64,000 nucleotides of DNA from Hermatobates lingyangjiaoensis (GCA_026182355.1 JAPFBL010000255.1:1736001-1800000), one strand, 5' to 3'. Shown: positions 32,511-46,099, counted from the stretch's first letter. Made by a program: numbers and translations. The notes: generated from the sequence alone by a model not told the origin.

Positions 32511-34905
32511 TTTTATCCACACACACACAACCACACACGACACTTGACCCACTACGTATACATAAATAAAATATATATATATATATATATATCCATTCAT
32601 CGACCTGTAGACTTTACAAATTTACTAATATGGCTATTTGATATTAAAAACTATTTATTTTAAAACTAAAATTAAAAATCAAGAAAATTGAGGTTTAAAA
32701 GACCTCTGTTGCAGTTCCCTTCATTTTAATACAGTTTTAAGATAGTTTTGGTTTACTGATAACAGTTCCTAAATGAGAAACAAAGATACCTTGCAGAGGC
32801 AAAACATGGTCTGTAGATCATGGGTTGAGGAAACATTCAGAAACTTTTTATTTAATCGAAAAATAAAGGGTGAAAAAATTTTGAATTCTCCATCTATCTC
32901 ATGATCATCCTAAAACAACTGTTTAAATCTATTTTGCACAAGGTAAAAGTTGGGATAAAAAAATGTAGAAGCATAAAATACTGAAACTCAATCTTTGAAA
33001 TACACATACAACTTCTTTTTTTAATAGTATAATTTTCATAACATAACAATTTAAAATAACTGCCTTACATAAATGTAAATACTTTAAAATAATGAATGTT
33101 GAAGGTTTTAAACGCTTTATGAATAGTTCTTCTTTTAAACAATAACATTTATTACTTCAGTGTAATAGAGTTTATAGCTGTTTAACATTTTGATTAAAAG
33201 AAACGAGAATCGAACACTAATATAATAATTTATTATACAAAAAATGCATTAAGGTGATCTGTATGTGGTTCAAGTATGTTCAATCTAAACGCTTTTGTGT
33301 TGTACACAGCTTATTTTATTCGACTCATGAGACATCAAAATGTGTTTTCAATGAAATTCTCGATATCTAAATTATGTCTCGAATGCAATGCCTCTATGTC
33401 AAATAGAGAGTAATAAGTACTCCTTAAAATGTTAAATAATTATTTTTGTAGGATATTTTTTTGCTTTCGACTTGCCATAACAAACTCCAAAGAACTATTC
33501 ATCGTTTGTAAGCCACCTTGAAAGAGGCAACTCTTGCAATCACAAACTTGTATTTCCATATTGCTATTTGGTTTGTCTGAAAGAAATAGTTGACGTAAAA
33601 TTTATTATTACAGTGCAAATATTTCAATTACAAAAAATAAAGACATTTCATTTTAAATATTACTCAGTTAATGTATATTTTGATATTTATTATTTAAAAG
33701 AAGATAATATGTCAGCAGTAAATTGAAGTAAATATTTAAGCAAAGAGAATCAAGTGACTTATGGGACTGCTAACTAAATGAGTTAATAATGTGTTGCTCT
33801 TGAAACAAAAGAAGGGAGCTCAGAGGACAAGAGGTTAGCTCCTGGGGTAATATATGTTCCTTTCAAATATAGACTAACAAAGCATTCAAAAATAAATTTA
33901 CATCATCTAAATTACTTTCATTAGACATTAGTTTATTAGGAGTGCATAAATTAAGTTCAAAGCAACATAGACTTATTACATTTCTTGCCATGCATGGTAA
34001 ATACAGACACAAGATTCATTTTTACATATTACATATATATATTTGAAATATTATTCATGCAAATTATGTACTTAGCATGCAATTCCTCAGCAAAAAAATA
34101 TTCTTCAAACATAACACCTAAAACAACCTAGAAAATTATGAAACAAAAATAAATACCAAAAAATGAAATAATAATAATTATTATAAAGTAAATAATAATC
34201 TAACACCCTAACTCCATGGTAATAAATAATTGAAAAGTTAAAAAAAGAACAAATATTATTATTACTATTATTGTTACTATTGCAAAATAATATCGTTAAG
34301 TCAAGAACAATAGCAGATCTTGCACTCAGCAACCTTCTAGGCCAAGTGCTTAAAATGGAATTGATATGATCACTGAAAACACTCTAAAACTCGAGATAAG
34401 TTAATTTCACTCATTTAATGGTTGACCATATATCTGTCATTAGCAGCAACTTATTACTTATATGTTGTTAAGTGTTCTAGAATTCACACCTACTTAGAAT
34501 GTGAAGATTAATTTAAGGTTGGAAAGTGAGCTAGCTCAGGAGTAATATAAATTATGAACACGTTTACAGAACATGCACGTGCTAGCAAAGTCAACAGGAA
34601 TTTGATGTTAATAATAAGTGAGAAGAAATGATAATTAGGGTTAATAACATGACAGAATAGGAGTTAACAACGTTCTTAAAGAACAAGTTCGGAAAAATGG
34701 TGTATCAAACTTCTGTTCGAAAAGATTTTTAGTGAAACTTAGAAAATTTTTAAAGAATATAGAGTATGGTTTCATGAAGACATGATATGTTAGCGAAAAA
34801 AAATGAGAATGATACATAATGACATATTATATAATGTTGAGGGTAGTAGTTCCTAATGTGAAGAATCAATTGATTTCTTCATGGCGGAGTTCTACCCATA
34901 TAATT
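32511..34905. other. No gene recognised
   Basis: (CA)n and (TA)n tracts at 32517-32535 and 32569-32592. The rest is AT-rich with a codon-poor, featureless texture. The frame at 34105-34332 (-) is Asn/Tyr-rich low complexity. Confidence 0.4.
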
Positions 34906-35001
34906 GATGATCAAACCACAATAAGAAATGGGAAAACAAGACTAAGATCTTTCAACCGTAACAAGCGGTCTTCGTCAGAGTCAAAAACCCAACTGAATCT
35001 T
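34906..35001. repeat. Delta-family copy with a complete hammerhead-like core
   Basis: A well-preserved delta copy. The minus-strand segment 34929-34991 can fold as a three-helix hammerhead-type structure (see the ncRNA entry). Its downstream end abuts an epsilon-family palindrome. Confidence 0.85.
34929..34991 (-). ncRNA. Hammerhead-ribozyme-like motif (delta family)
   Basis: Read 5' to 3' on the minus strand: stem I outer strand UGGG, internal loop, stem I inner strand GACU, then the box CUGACGA, one extra A, stem II GACCG with loop CUUGUUA and CGGUU, then GAAA. A tiny stem III (A-G closed by C-U around AU) follows, then a U at the expected cleavage position, then AGUC pairing with GACU. 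A 7-base internal loop follows, then CCCA pairing with UGGG. All invariant core bases are present. The one departure is the extra A before stem II, which could also be drawn as a bulge. A very short stem III and an internal loop in stem I are features reported for hammerheads of Penelope-like elements and retrozymes. Activity is unproven. Confidence 0.5.
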
Positions 35002-35180
35002 GTTATTTTTTGGACTACCCATTTTCAGCAGAAACGAGAGAGTTAGACCAAGCACGCCGTAGATGAACTCCAAGTAACCGACCTGTAACCCGGTGACCTG
35101 CCATTGCTCTCCGGCGTGCTTTCCATACCCCTCTCTTTTCTTCTAAAGACGGATTGTCCAAAAAATTGAGTTAGTAAGAA
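34985..35180. repeat. Epsilon-family palindrome, degenerate
   Basis: TTTTTTGGACTACCCATTTTCAG on the left and CTAAAGACGGATTGTCCAAA on the right are the two core arms. CAAGCACGCCG and CGGCGTGCTTT are mirrored inside, around a GC-richer centre with ACCCGGTG. The boxes are mutated (CUAAAGA). Confidence 0.65.
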
Positions 35181-35308
35181 CTTGTTCAAATTAGTTGGAA
35201 AAAATTATATAATTAATGACTTCTCAAAGAAAACCATCTTAATGAACTAAGTTCTTAAAAAACACAAAGAAGTGTTTATTATAGTGTCATGCCTACCAAA
35301 TCAAAACA

Positions 35309-36969
35309 AAAAAAATCTGGAGTGGCCTACACTCTACTTTACTATAAGTAACTTAATGTCAAATTTCTTGAGTATATAAAACAAAACGTCTCATTTAAGC
35401 ATAACGTAAACATCTAAATGGGATATAATTATTAGCCTTTCATTCCTGAGGTAGTACAGATAGTGATTGAAGGACATATCATTTTATAAGCTTATTTTTG
35501 TACATCACAGATAATTTATTATTTGCAAATAATTGCATTAGTATAACTACAGCAGTAATAACATTTTTGAAAAACCAAAGTGAACATTTCTTGAAACGAT
35601 TTATTTTCCTACAAGAGAATGGCTTTCGTTCAAACAGCCAGTAGATTCCTTACATCGTTTACTTGACATACTTCTACATTGAATATTAAAGTAAAATTTT
35701 TAAATTTAAAACAGAAAAATACCCTTTTTTTCTCTAAAAAACATCTTAAACTGCGAAGAAAATGTTGTTTTAAGGTGATTTGTTAATTAAAGATGTACGA
35801 TAATTACAGTTATTAATCTCTAAACGAAAGATTCAGATTATGAATTATCATTTACATTTTTGGTCTTTTATAGAATTATCATACTGGGAATTTTAATCTT
35901 TAAAATAATAATAATAATAAGCTTCTTAGTATTTAATAAGATCATTTTCCTTCCCCTTTGTCAAATAACATATATACGAATTTTTTCTGAGTGAATGTTA
36001 TCATTTTCCTGCACAATATTATTCCTCTTACATCTCATATAAGTCAATAAACAATTTAAACTGTTCCTTAATAAAATCAATTTTATCTCAGTGGATTTGC
36101 TCAAAATATTTCTAAGTCAATGTAAACAATGTAAAAAAAATACAAAAAATTCGACAAGTATAGCAGGTGATCTCTTAGTCTAGGGTAAACAAAGAGTTTT
36201 TATATCGTTATTGCTCTTTCCCGTAATTGAAACTTCATGATTTTTTTTTTATGAATTGCTAATTTTTTGTTCCATTATTGGTCAAATTTTCATTATTTTT
36301 TAACGAGCCATTTAGCGTCAAAAAAAACATTTTCTGAAAACACAAACCGTACTGTAACGCCCCTTTAGCGAATGTAATTTTAGAAAAAAATATCTCAACT
36401 CATTTTCCACAAAATGTTCTATTTTTAGGCATAGTTTCATTTTGATCCGTCATACAGTATGGCTTGTATCGCTCTCACAAGGTTTGAGATTGAATTAAAA
36501 GTCAAAATTTTTACATTTTATTGAAAAAAAAATATTTCCTGTTGTTTTAAAATTCTGAATATATTTTTCGTTTGTTCCATTTGTAACCTCAAAGATAATG
36601 TCAAAATTTCAAAACTCTAGGGTTATAAGTTTAAGAGAAATAAATGTTTTAAAAAAAACGGTTTTTGGCAAAAAAAGTGACTTTCCCATCATGCATAATT
36701 CTTCCGAAACAGTAGGGATCTTCTTCCCTATGAGGCCCATTTTTGTGTAAAATATCAACTTGATCCATCAAAGATTCTGGACCGTAGCGTGGTAACAAGC
36801 AATGCTTAACACACTCACCCACCCACCCACCCACCCACACACACACACACACAGACATCATCGTAAAAACCTCATAAAACGACTTCTGGGACCTCAAAAC
36901 ATGTAATTCCGTCAAAATCTCGAGATCGAATTTTTTCACGATCACTATACTTTACTTATAGTAAAGTAA
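35309..36969 (-). mobile_element. K element, subfamily lacking the mid segment (K3)
   Basis: The left end is TCTGGAGTGGCCTACACTC, followed by ACTTTACTATAAGTAA. The right end is CACTATACTTTACTTATAGT followed by AAAGT, an 8-bp hairpin. It is colinear with 51233-52870 in reverse and shares the same internal deletion relative to K4 (junction near 36010, TTCCTGCACAAT). It contains a (CCCA)n/(CA)n tract at 36815-36854 that is G-rich on the minus strand. The 98-codon minus frame 36649-36945 includes RYGPESLMDQVDILH and PYCFGRIMHDGKVTFFAKN, partly kept in other copies. The target duplication is unclear. Confidence 0.85.
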
Positions 36970-37402
36970 TACTTCAATAAAACATCATTGTTCTTTTCAC
37001 TGTCTGTAGCAAAAAAATGTCAACATCCAACCACTCTTTGAAAAAATATTTCTAAATTAAATAATTTTGATTTAATTGGAAATATAAAATGGACCTCCTG
37101 AGGTATTTTTCTTCACATTCTAGTATATTCTTTGAAGAGCCATGTTGTACTATTCAACTATTTATGTATGGTTATAGAATATAATCGAACATCAATAAGG
37201 GCAGCTATTAGTTCTAGTGAGGTAACACCTAGGCTCTTATTTTTAGATAACTCTTAACCTAGCTATCATCAAACGGATATGTACTACTTGCGCATAATGT
37301 TTTCATGAAAATGCGACTTCCAAAAAACTAATTGAGTTTTTAATTTTGTACACATATAAGATATTCTAATGTAGTGCAATCAGTTATTATGTGGTATTTA
37401 CT
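36970..37402. other. No gene recognised
   Basis: Unassigned AT-rich DNA between the K3 element and the theta palindrome. Confidence 0.45.
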
Positions 37403-37899
37403 CATTGTAGGGTAAAAATCTAATGAAATGGTCTCCACATATAAAACTTTTAATGATATAAACAACGCGTTTCGAACACGTAGTGTTCTTCTTCAGGCAT
37501 TAACTAAAAAATACAATGACACCAGAGAGTTATCTATAGTACAAAGTAAATAAGTACAAAAAGTAATATAAAATAAAATAAGGCAGAAAGTACGAACCTA
37601 AGGATGAGTGCCTCTGAATAAGACTGACTGGAAATGGAATGGACATGGGTGGGGGTATAGGGTACATCTGTTTCTTATTAGAGCAGGTACATTTTTCTCT
37701 TAAAGTTAGGCTGAGCTTTTTATTTTATTTTATATTAATTTTTGTACTTATTTACTTTGTACTATAGATAACTCTCTGGTGTCATTGTATTTTTTAGTTA
37801 ATGCCTGAAGAAGAACACTACGTGTTCGAAACGCGTTGTTTATATCATTAAAAGTTTTATATGTGGAGACCATTTCATTAGATTTTTACCCTACAATGA
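37403..37899. repeat. Theta-family palindrome, 180-bp arms
   Basis: Bases 37403-37582 and 37720-37899 are inverted copies that appear nearly identical, with a 137-base unique spacer between them. Cores: plus strand 37805-37831 (CUGAAGA, A, GAACAC/GUGUUC with loop UAC, GAAA) and the mirrored minus core at 37470-37496. On the plus core the flanking UUAAUG (37798-37803) and CAUUAA (37846-37851) can pair as a stem I, though not directly adjacent to the expected cleavage position. Confidence 0.9.
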
Positions 37900-40800
37900 C
37901 ATATAAGATAGTTGTCTGTATCAGAAGAATTCAGTTGCTTCTCAGATGTTTCATGGTAATAATAGGAATCCTTTTCTGAAAAGTATTTCACTATTTCTCA
38001 AATCAATAAAGACTTGAATAATTTCAAAATGTGACCCTGCAATGCCCTAAATGATTACTTCTTTTCCATTCCACCCTCTCTAAGAATATAAAATCTCAAC
38101 ATATTACGGCCAGTTTTGTCTAGACTAATCTAGGAAATTACCGTTTTAGTATCTGCTCATGTTTCAATGTCCTTTACGAGTAAATAACAAAATCTAGTAC
38201 CTGATGGTTCTAGATTCAGTTTTATTAGATCTTTCAGCACAGTTGTACTGCATATAATTTTGCAGTATAATTTGCAGTTTCCTTCACATAAGAAACATAT
38301 ATACCCATATTTTACCATTTCTTTAAGCACTGCAAACAACCACCTATTTCTTTATCATATAACTTCTCTCTTCCAAGGCAGGATCCAAGTGCTTTTTCAC
38401 ACTCCAAAAAGCTGTGCATCTTCTCGAAAAATATACAACTACCATTACCGTTCGAGGAGGTTTAATTAGTATTAGTTTTGACGTGGTTATAAGAACAGTA
38501 GCTGATGGAATTCAAGATTGTTCTTTGCTTTTAATTGCAATTTTGTTAAGGCGATACTATTAGTGGGAGCCTCACAATTACTTCGTCTTAACTTAAACCT
38601 CTCTCAACTTATACTCAAAGAAACTTATTATTTTTATAGGTTTGATAAACAATGTATTTCTAGATATTCTTCATGTTTACCAACAATTATTTTTTTCTAG
38701 TGAATCAGGTTTTAAAATATGCATCAAGAAATTAAATTCATCTTTCTCTCGAATAGATATCATAGTAGATTATTTTAGAACTGAGCCAGGATCAATTTAT
38801 TGCCTTGTTCCCGAAAGATTCAATTTTTATCACACAATAAAAACATTACATTATTTTATAAATCTAAACAGAAAAGTGGCAATCAACCAGTTTATATTAT
38901 AATTAAAGTTTATTTGAATTAGTAGTTATTAAATTGAACTTATCAAACACAAAAGGTCATCAAAATCATTCAAAAATTTATTAAATTTTTCACTTTTTTC
39001 TAAAATATGTTAAAAATATATTTATAAATGTTTAATTTTTAATGACTCTGGTAATAAAGGCTTTAAAATATCCAGTTAAATAAAGTAAACATGGATTTTT
39101 ATATATTATCTAAAGTCGTATGAAGAAATTAAATAAGTGTATTTTCAATCAATTTTAATCAAATACAACTCTGTATGCCTAAGCTTGTATATTGATTGTC
39201 TATCACTAATTAATTTTGAGTAAATTATCAAGAAACTTTATTAGAATAGGTAATACTTTCCTGCTTGATTTTGTATTTTCTTATAAGTAAGACTACTTTA
39301 TGATTTTGTAGTATTGATTTTTAAGAACTGTGATTAATGACGTTTAGTTTTCAGTCTCACCAATTGAATGAAGTTAATAAATTCACCTGCCAATAAACTC
39401 AGGCATTCTTGTCAGAAGGCTTTGAATCCATTTACTCGAATCTTCTAGGCATGTGGCTAAAAAAACCACAGTGTCAGTGTTCTTTTGAAAACTAAAATCA
39501 CATTATCAAACCTCAAAAATATATAAAATGTCTCACATTTTTTACTTATTATATATTTTTATATTTTTAAATTAATAACTTCAGCCTTAATTAACAGTGT
39601 TGGTGGTGGCCGTTTTTTGTGCATATTTTGATCTCCTCATGGCGCAAATAATAAAAAAAGTAGAATAAATCTAATGCATGAAAATCGCAAACGTCAACTT
39701 CAATATGATTTTAAAAACTAATTACTTATTTAAGTTAGCCTTATTACTTATTGTCCTTAGAAAATATATATATATATATATATATGAAATACATATTAAT
39801 AAGGTTAGTTTGAAACTTCTAAGCGGTTTATTTAAGGTGGCTACAATATAAGTTCATGAGTGGAGTTGATCAAATTCTTGTCAGAGTGGGGAATCTCCTT
39901 CGCTACTTTGATTCCACCTGCTGTTTGATTTTAGTCAAGCACCTAAACCTTTTAGCTTTTCCATTAAAAATTAGACCGGAATAATGTTTTTTAAATGGAG
40001 CAGTTTGACATTATGAAACCAAAGTACTCCTGATGTAATTAATACAGAAGTCTTAGAGAAGGTCCTCCACAAATCTCAGTACAGAAAATATTGTACATAG
40101 GAATCTTAAATATGACTGATTCTCATGTACAACAAGAAGTTCCTAACGTATACAGAAAAAAATATTAAGGAAGAAATGAAGAGAGTGGAATGCTCAAGGA
40201 GACAAAACAAACAATATAACGAAGAAATAGAGTGAAAAAAAGAGTGAAGAAACAAGGACTGTCAGAACAGCTACATTGAGGGACAGTCTCCACCTACGCT
40301 AACAACCTGAGTTAGAAACGTTAGTTCAGTGAAGTAAGCCTGATCAAGAAGGCAAGCCCTCGCAGATAACATAAAACGACCAGACTTGCCTTTTATGGCA
40401 GCCACTTACCTCTTCATTCCCACCACGACCCAAAAAAAAGTTGATTAAGCCCCTCTCCACATAATTAAAATACGTCGTGAGGATTCTTTCTTGGTTACAT
40501 AATTTTACAAACTCAAAGAAAAAAACATTTAACTAATGACATTCTAACAATATGAATGGGCAATTATATTTATGATATATATGATATCATAAAGTTTGAA
40601 TATATTCTTTTTAGAAGTATATAGAAAATATATATTTTTCTTTTTCTCTATTTCTGAGAAAAGGAATCTGAAAAGCTATGAATCTACATCTCTATTATTA
40701 CAAAATATTCAGGTTATACTACTATTTTATTATATGCTTTTTTTTAACTAACAATTTTGATAAAGATAATATTCATTTCAAACCTCTAATGCAAAAGTTA

Positions 40801-42974
40801 ATGCAACATACTTTCAAAATTTTATACTTCCGCTTAGTACGAAGGTTTTTATCAGACGTTGGCTTCGAAAGTTTGATTTGATCCTGGAAAACTGGTTGAT
40901 CCTTGACAAATATAATTTATGATATATAAAACAAAACTTTACTGTAAACACGTAAAATAAAAAATATACTGTTTAAACTGGAATAAGAATTAAAAAATTA
41001 CACTAAATTCTTTCTTGAAAAATAATTAGTTAATTTTAAACCCTATCACAGTCATTAATTCTCTATTTCTGGAGTCATTAATTTTCCTTAGTTATATTGA
41101 GAGAATTTTTTTCTCCTTTCTTTTTAACCTGATTATTGGCAATGTAATATCATTATTCATTGTTTTATTCAATCTTTATTTGAATAATTTGGCATAAACT
41201 GAAAATGATAGATTCCCAGAACATAAAGTCAGATAATATCTACATAAATTGCATACTCTACATCTTAAACAATACCAACTATAAGGCTAAGATCACTGTG
41301 TTTACAGATTTTTACGAAAAAAAAACATATTTCTTCTTTTTGATTCCCCTTTATAAAAGGGTAATATTGGTGCTGGTTTGTCGTTTTGTCTTAAAGCAAA
41401 TAGAAACTTAAATAGCAAATTTGATGAATGCAACTCTATTAATTTTTGAGTTATTTTGTTCAGGCACATACACAATAATTCACTCACACAGATACATTCT
41501 GACATATTTTTTTGTACTCAGAAAACCTCAAAAACGCGTATCGCTATTGAAATCATGATATAAACTCTTTGACTCCAATGCAATGCTCTCATGTATCTAT
41601 ATTTTACACAAAGCGAAAATCAAAGCTCAAATGAATCATTTCTAATAATTGAACAAAGTAGACATTTTTGTTTTGCAATTGTTTTGAACTCAGGTGTGTT
41701 CATGCATATGTTAAAAAGCAAGTAATAAGTAACTTCATGTCACTCTGCAGATTTCTAAGTCATTTAAACGAACTGATTTACCGTTCGATGTTTTTGATTT
41801 AGAGCTGAGAAAAGGTTTGCCATCAATAAACCCAGATAACTTGTAATAGAGTTCTCAATCATAGCTTTTCCAGCTGAGGTGATTTTATGGTTTGTGAGAA
41901 GTAAATAAATTCATTTGTTTTATAAAATGAAATATTAAATTCAAATACATGAATAAAATTAATAGTGTTTCAAAAACGCGTAAATAAACAAAGTAGTTCG
42001 GCAAATCATTAAAAAATTGTGCTATTGGTAATTTTTTGATAAAACCTGAAACAGCCTTATCACGGAATTTTGAGAATGGAGACGTTGGACATTAGTTAAC
42101 TTATGATCACAAATATAAGTTTTTGGTATAAGTTACTTGGCCTTAGATTAATTCTGTTTTCCGATATGTTATATTTATAACTCAGCTGTACACCAAAGTT
42201 TTAGTTTTTTTTGAACAGATTCACATCTAATCAAAATAAGTAAGTACTACTAGAACACCAAAATAAAAGAAATATTTATAACGCGGAAATTATTAATATA
42301 ATGAATAACATAGAATTGTTAATGCAGATAAAATGAGCTAAGCAGATAAGCCTATATGATTGGATTATACAAATCAATATAATCTGAAACGGTATATTTC
42401 ATTCGTATATTTGGAGAAGCCAAATATGGCGATATTTGGCGATATAACGCATATGGATGCGTTATTTGCATCCATGAATTTCATCAAGTTTATTTAGGTA
42501 GAATACTTAAAGGATCTTAAAAATTTTACTTCAAATTATCCAATCACTCATACATTAAAAAACTGATACTACTTCAATCTGAATTACTGAATTTCACTAA
42601 TTATTATTAAAAATAAAATAATAAAGAAGTCATATGAAGTAAGTAATCAATTAATTAAAAATTGAAAACACGATGGAAGCCTTTCCTGATTGTTGAGGAC
42701 AAAAAGCCCTCTGACCAGACCCCATTTGATGTCACAGATGTTTTCACGACAAACACTTCACAGCGAATAAATTGAGTAAAACTAAAATATGTAAAACCAA
42801 TTAACCCAGTTAGGTGGCATGGCTATCACTGAAATAGGTGCCAATTAACAAATAAGCCATATTTTTCACCTTAGAAGAGCCTATAATTAGATGTAGGCGA
42901 GTTGGAGACAAACAAGAACATTAATATTACAAACTTCATAATTATGCTTAAATATGTAGTTTAAACACTGCTTT
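37900..42974. other. No gene recognised
   Basis: (TA)n at 39763-39785. The stretch 40240-40450 is more complex and slightly GC-richer than its surroundings but encodes nothing I can name. Frames at 38157-38902, 40678-40881 and 41205-41505 lack motifs. No matched repeat was found. Confidence 0.4.
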
Positions 42975-43138
42975 AAATTAATATGTTAACCCCAAAGTGA
43001 GAAGTTGAACCAGTGGGTTTCATTCTTTGCTCATGTGCATCGATGTCATTGTGTAATCTATTACTAAATATGCTTGTTACGCATAATATGCGTAGTTGTA
43101 TATTTGTAAATAAAGATGATAAAAAAAAATTAATATGT
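42975..43138 (+). mobile_element. 5'-truncated jockey-like 3'-end copy with target-site duplication
   Basis: The insert 42987-43126 matches the 3' end of the jockey-like element at 50223-50362. Shared parts are GAAGTTGAACCAGTGGGTT, a TTACGCA.A...TGCGTAGTTG segment and TAATAAAGATG/TAAATAAAGATG before an A-run. It is flanked by the direct repeat AAATTAATATGT at 42975-42986 and 43127-43138 (12 bp, or 9-10 bp if the A's belong to the tail). The truncated 5' end, A-tail and duplication are the signature of target-primed reverse transcription. Frames on both strands here are not genes. Confidence 0.85.
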
Positions 43139-43839
43139 AATAATATCCAAATTGATAAATACACAACTTGTTGTATTGTAATTTATTTATCTTAATAATT
43201 CCATCAAATTATTGCTGATAAATACATAATTTCTTAACCCTTCAATGCTATAATAAATTAAATAACATACACCACAAGCATTTTAGTTTGTATGACCTTT
43301 GAGTTATAATCACTTTTTGTGATACCTAGACAGGTATTAGTGTAAAAATATTCATTGAATAACCACTTGTTAACACTTTAAACTGCAACTGCTTTTACAA
43401 GACAACATAACCAAACTGTAAATTACGTTTAAAAACTCAATTCTCTTGTCTTCTCTTCAGATTCCATTGTAGACTATAACTCAAAGGTGCCTGCCCTTTT
43501 AGTTTTATCTCAATTATAGGCTTTGGAGTGGGTGGGACAATCTGCAAAACTGCTATGTAATTGGTGTTAAAGGCATGTGTCTCGGCTTAGACCTCCTTTT
43601 AATAGATTTACGATTATAGTGTCCCGTTATGCCAGACCAGTAGACCCAGTGTAAACCCAAGTTTGCGTGAATTGGCCGCAGCTTTATAATCTGCTTGTAT
43701 CTTTATGACCTATAGTATGTTATTTTAAACGGGGTAAACAGTATGAAGATAAAATAACTTAGATTATATTTGTTGTCTGTTGTGTTTTCATGGAACTCAA
43801 TCTGACTTCATACCAATTAATTTTTTTTATAGGTTTCTG

Positions 43840-43872
<33 letters not shown>

Positions 43873-46099
43873 TGTCTTCTCCTTATTTTTTAAGTATTGT
43901 AATAGTATTAAAGAATAATATATTTTTGTAGAGCAATAATATGTTGATGTCTGACGATTTTTTTATATTTTTTACAAATTTTGTACCTTGCATTTCCGTA
44001 TTTTATTAATGTATATTTCTCTGATAGACAAAACATTCTTTTTTTTAAAACTCTATAGGTCTTAACCTATCATATCAGACCTAAATATATAAAGTACATA
44101 ACAGAGAAATCCCGCAATATATATATATTACCCAGACATTCTAAATAATCGGCGGAATAAATAGCACAGACAACTTATTGAGAAGCTATTTCACACCTTG
44201 GATGGAGGGCATATTTTATATTATTTAGAAAAAACCAAAGTATGGAAAAGTACTAACACAGTACAGATTCTACTATAATAGATTAATTATTTTGATTTTA
44301 ACTCAAGTGATGAAACAGTAGGATGATGGGAACAGGATTGAAGTAGTAAATAGTTCAGTAGCTGCAGTCTGTCACAGAAAAGTAATGAGGAAGCATTATT
44401 CACAAGAAAGTCAATAAACAAAGATTGATATAAGTATTTGCAATAATGCATTGGTTCTCTGCTCACTTGCATCTTAGTTATGTAAATGTCTACTAAACGT
44501 GTAGTGTAGACGCTATTATCGGCAACAATGTTCTTGATCACAGCTTGCTTTTATTCTCCTTCCTTCTTTATTTGTTTCCGTTACCTTAACTCTTATAGCT
44601 GATAATCTACGTGTTCCTGAAAAATCTACATACAGTTTATTCTAACTGAATCCTGCCTAAAGTTAAAAAATTCCCACATTCTCAAATGCCGGTTTTTGTG
44701 ACTCGTTTATGGTCCTTGCTTATAATAAATAGACATGAAACTGCAGTCTCTTTAAACTGCGACAAATTATGATCCCATGGAGACACCCAACAAACATCTC
44801 CAATTTAACGTTCTTTTAAAAAACGTGAAGATTTTCCATAGCTGATGATATTCCATGGCTAAAATTTAAAAGTACTACAAAATGTATCTGACCTTTCATT
44901 GCCCATACTTTGGGTTAATCTGTATTGGATAAAATTTTGGCATCACTTGACTATGCCGTCTATAGCGTCTATTTTTATGCTATGGTCATACAAAATCAAT
45001 TAAAAAATTCTCGGTTTTTGTTATTCATTATTAGTTATCATACAGAACTATGAAAAATAATTACAATTACTAACCAAAAACTATAATTAAAAATGTATAA
45101 TAAATTTAACAGTGGTTTTTATAGTTGAATGCCTTCTCTTATTATTCGTAAAATAGGGAGCTGACTCCGAATTAGCACTGGACGTGCAGAACTGCACACT
45201 GATTGGGCCTTAACTAAGTTATTTGTTTGGAATGGTGAATCCAAGCTTAATAGATAGAGTTTTCTACCTAAAATTGAAAATTCATCTATAATTGAATATC
45301 ACTTTTGAGTAGTCTGAATTCTGATATCAATACAAATAGAATTAATATTGAAATAAAATTTTAAAGATCAATGAGAAACATCTTTTAATTAGAAGATTTT
45401 GTTTTATTTTTTGTATTTTCTAAGTATAATATGAGTCATATATATATATTTTTAATAACATCTTTTATTATGTTAAATGTCTGTCGGTTTCATATTTCAT
45501 ATCAAAGATCATAACCGATATTAACTTCTTTTGGTATGGTCTTTACATTAAATCATTGCTTCACTCTAACCATTTGGGTTTTATGAATGTCGTCCAATAT
45601 GCCATTATAAAAGTAAATACACATGATTGTAATGACTAATAATAAAAGCACTTTTCTTTTCCAGTACATCGATTCTCAGGCACATGCTCGTTTAGAGTTG
45701 TCTATCAATGTTACCAGTTAAATGTGATTTTTTTTTTTTAGTTACTAACAATCTTTTTTTGTGAAGTTCGGGTTTTGGTCCCTTACGAATGATGAATAGC
45801 ATCATACATTGAAAATATGTTTTTGAAAATGTCTTATATAGTACAAAATGCTTTTGCATATATTACATATGCGTATTAAAAATGCCTACCTTAAAATGAC
45901 TCCATAACATATAAAAACATTTAAACAAATGTTCTCATTATTCCATAATTTTATTTAAATATTAAAATTTTCTGCTTCAAGTAAGTCAGTTCAAAATATT
46001 TGATGTTTTTTTAATATGAAACTGTCATAGAAATACAGTTTAATATAATAAAATGTTCAATTAAGGTTTTCAATAAATGCTTTAAAAAAATATGTCTAT
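43139..46099. other. No gene; (CT)n at 43835-43872
   Basis: A (CT)n microsatellite with a single interruption lies at 43835-43872. The stretch 43440-43700 is slightly GC-richer and unassigned. The 84-codon minus frame 44287-44541 has no recognised motif. Confidence 0.4.

Noticed and set aside
40848..40875. Another hammerhead-like core (CAGACG...CGAAAG)
   Set aside because: The first box does not fit CUGANGA and no flanking repeat family is present.
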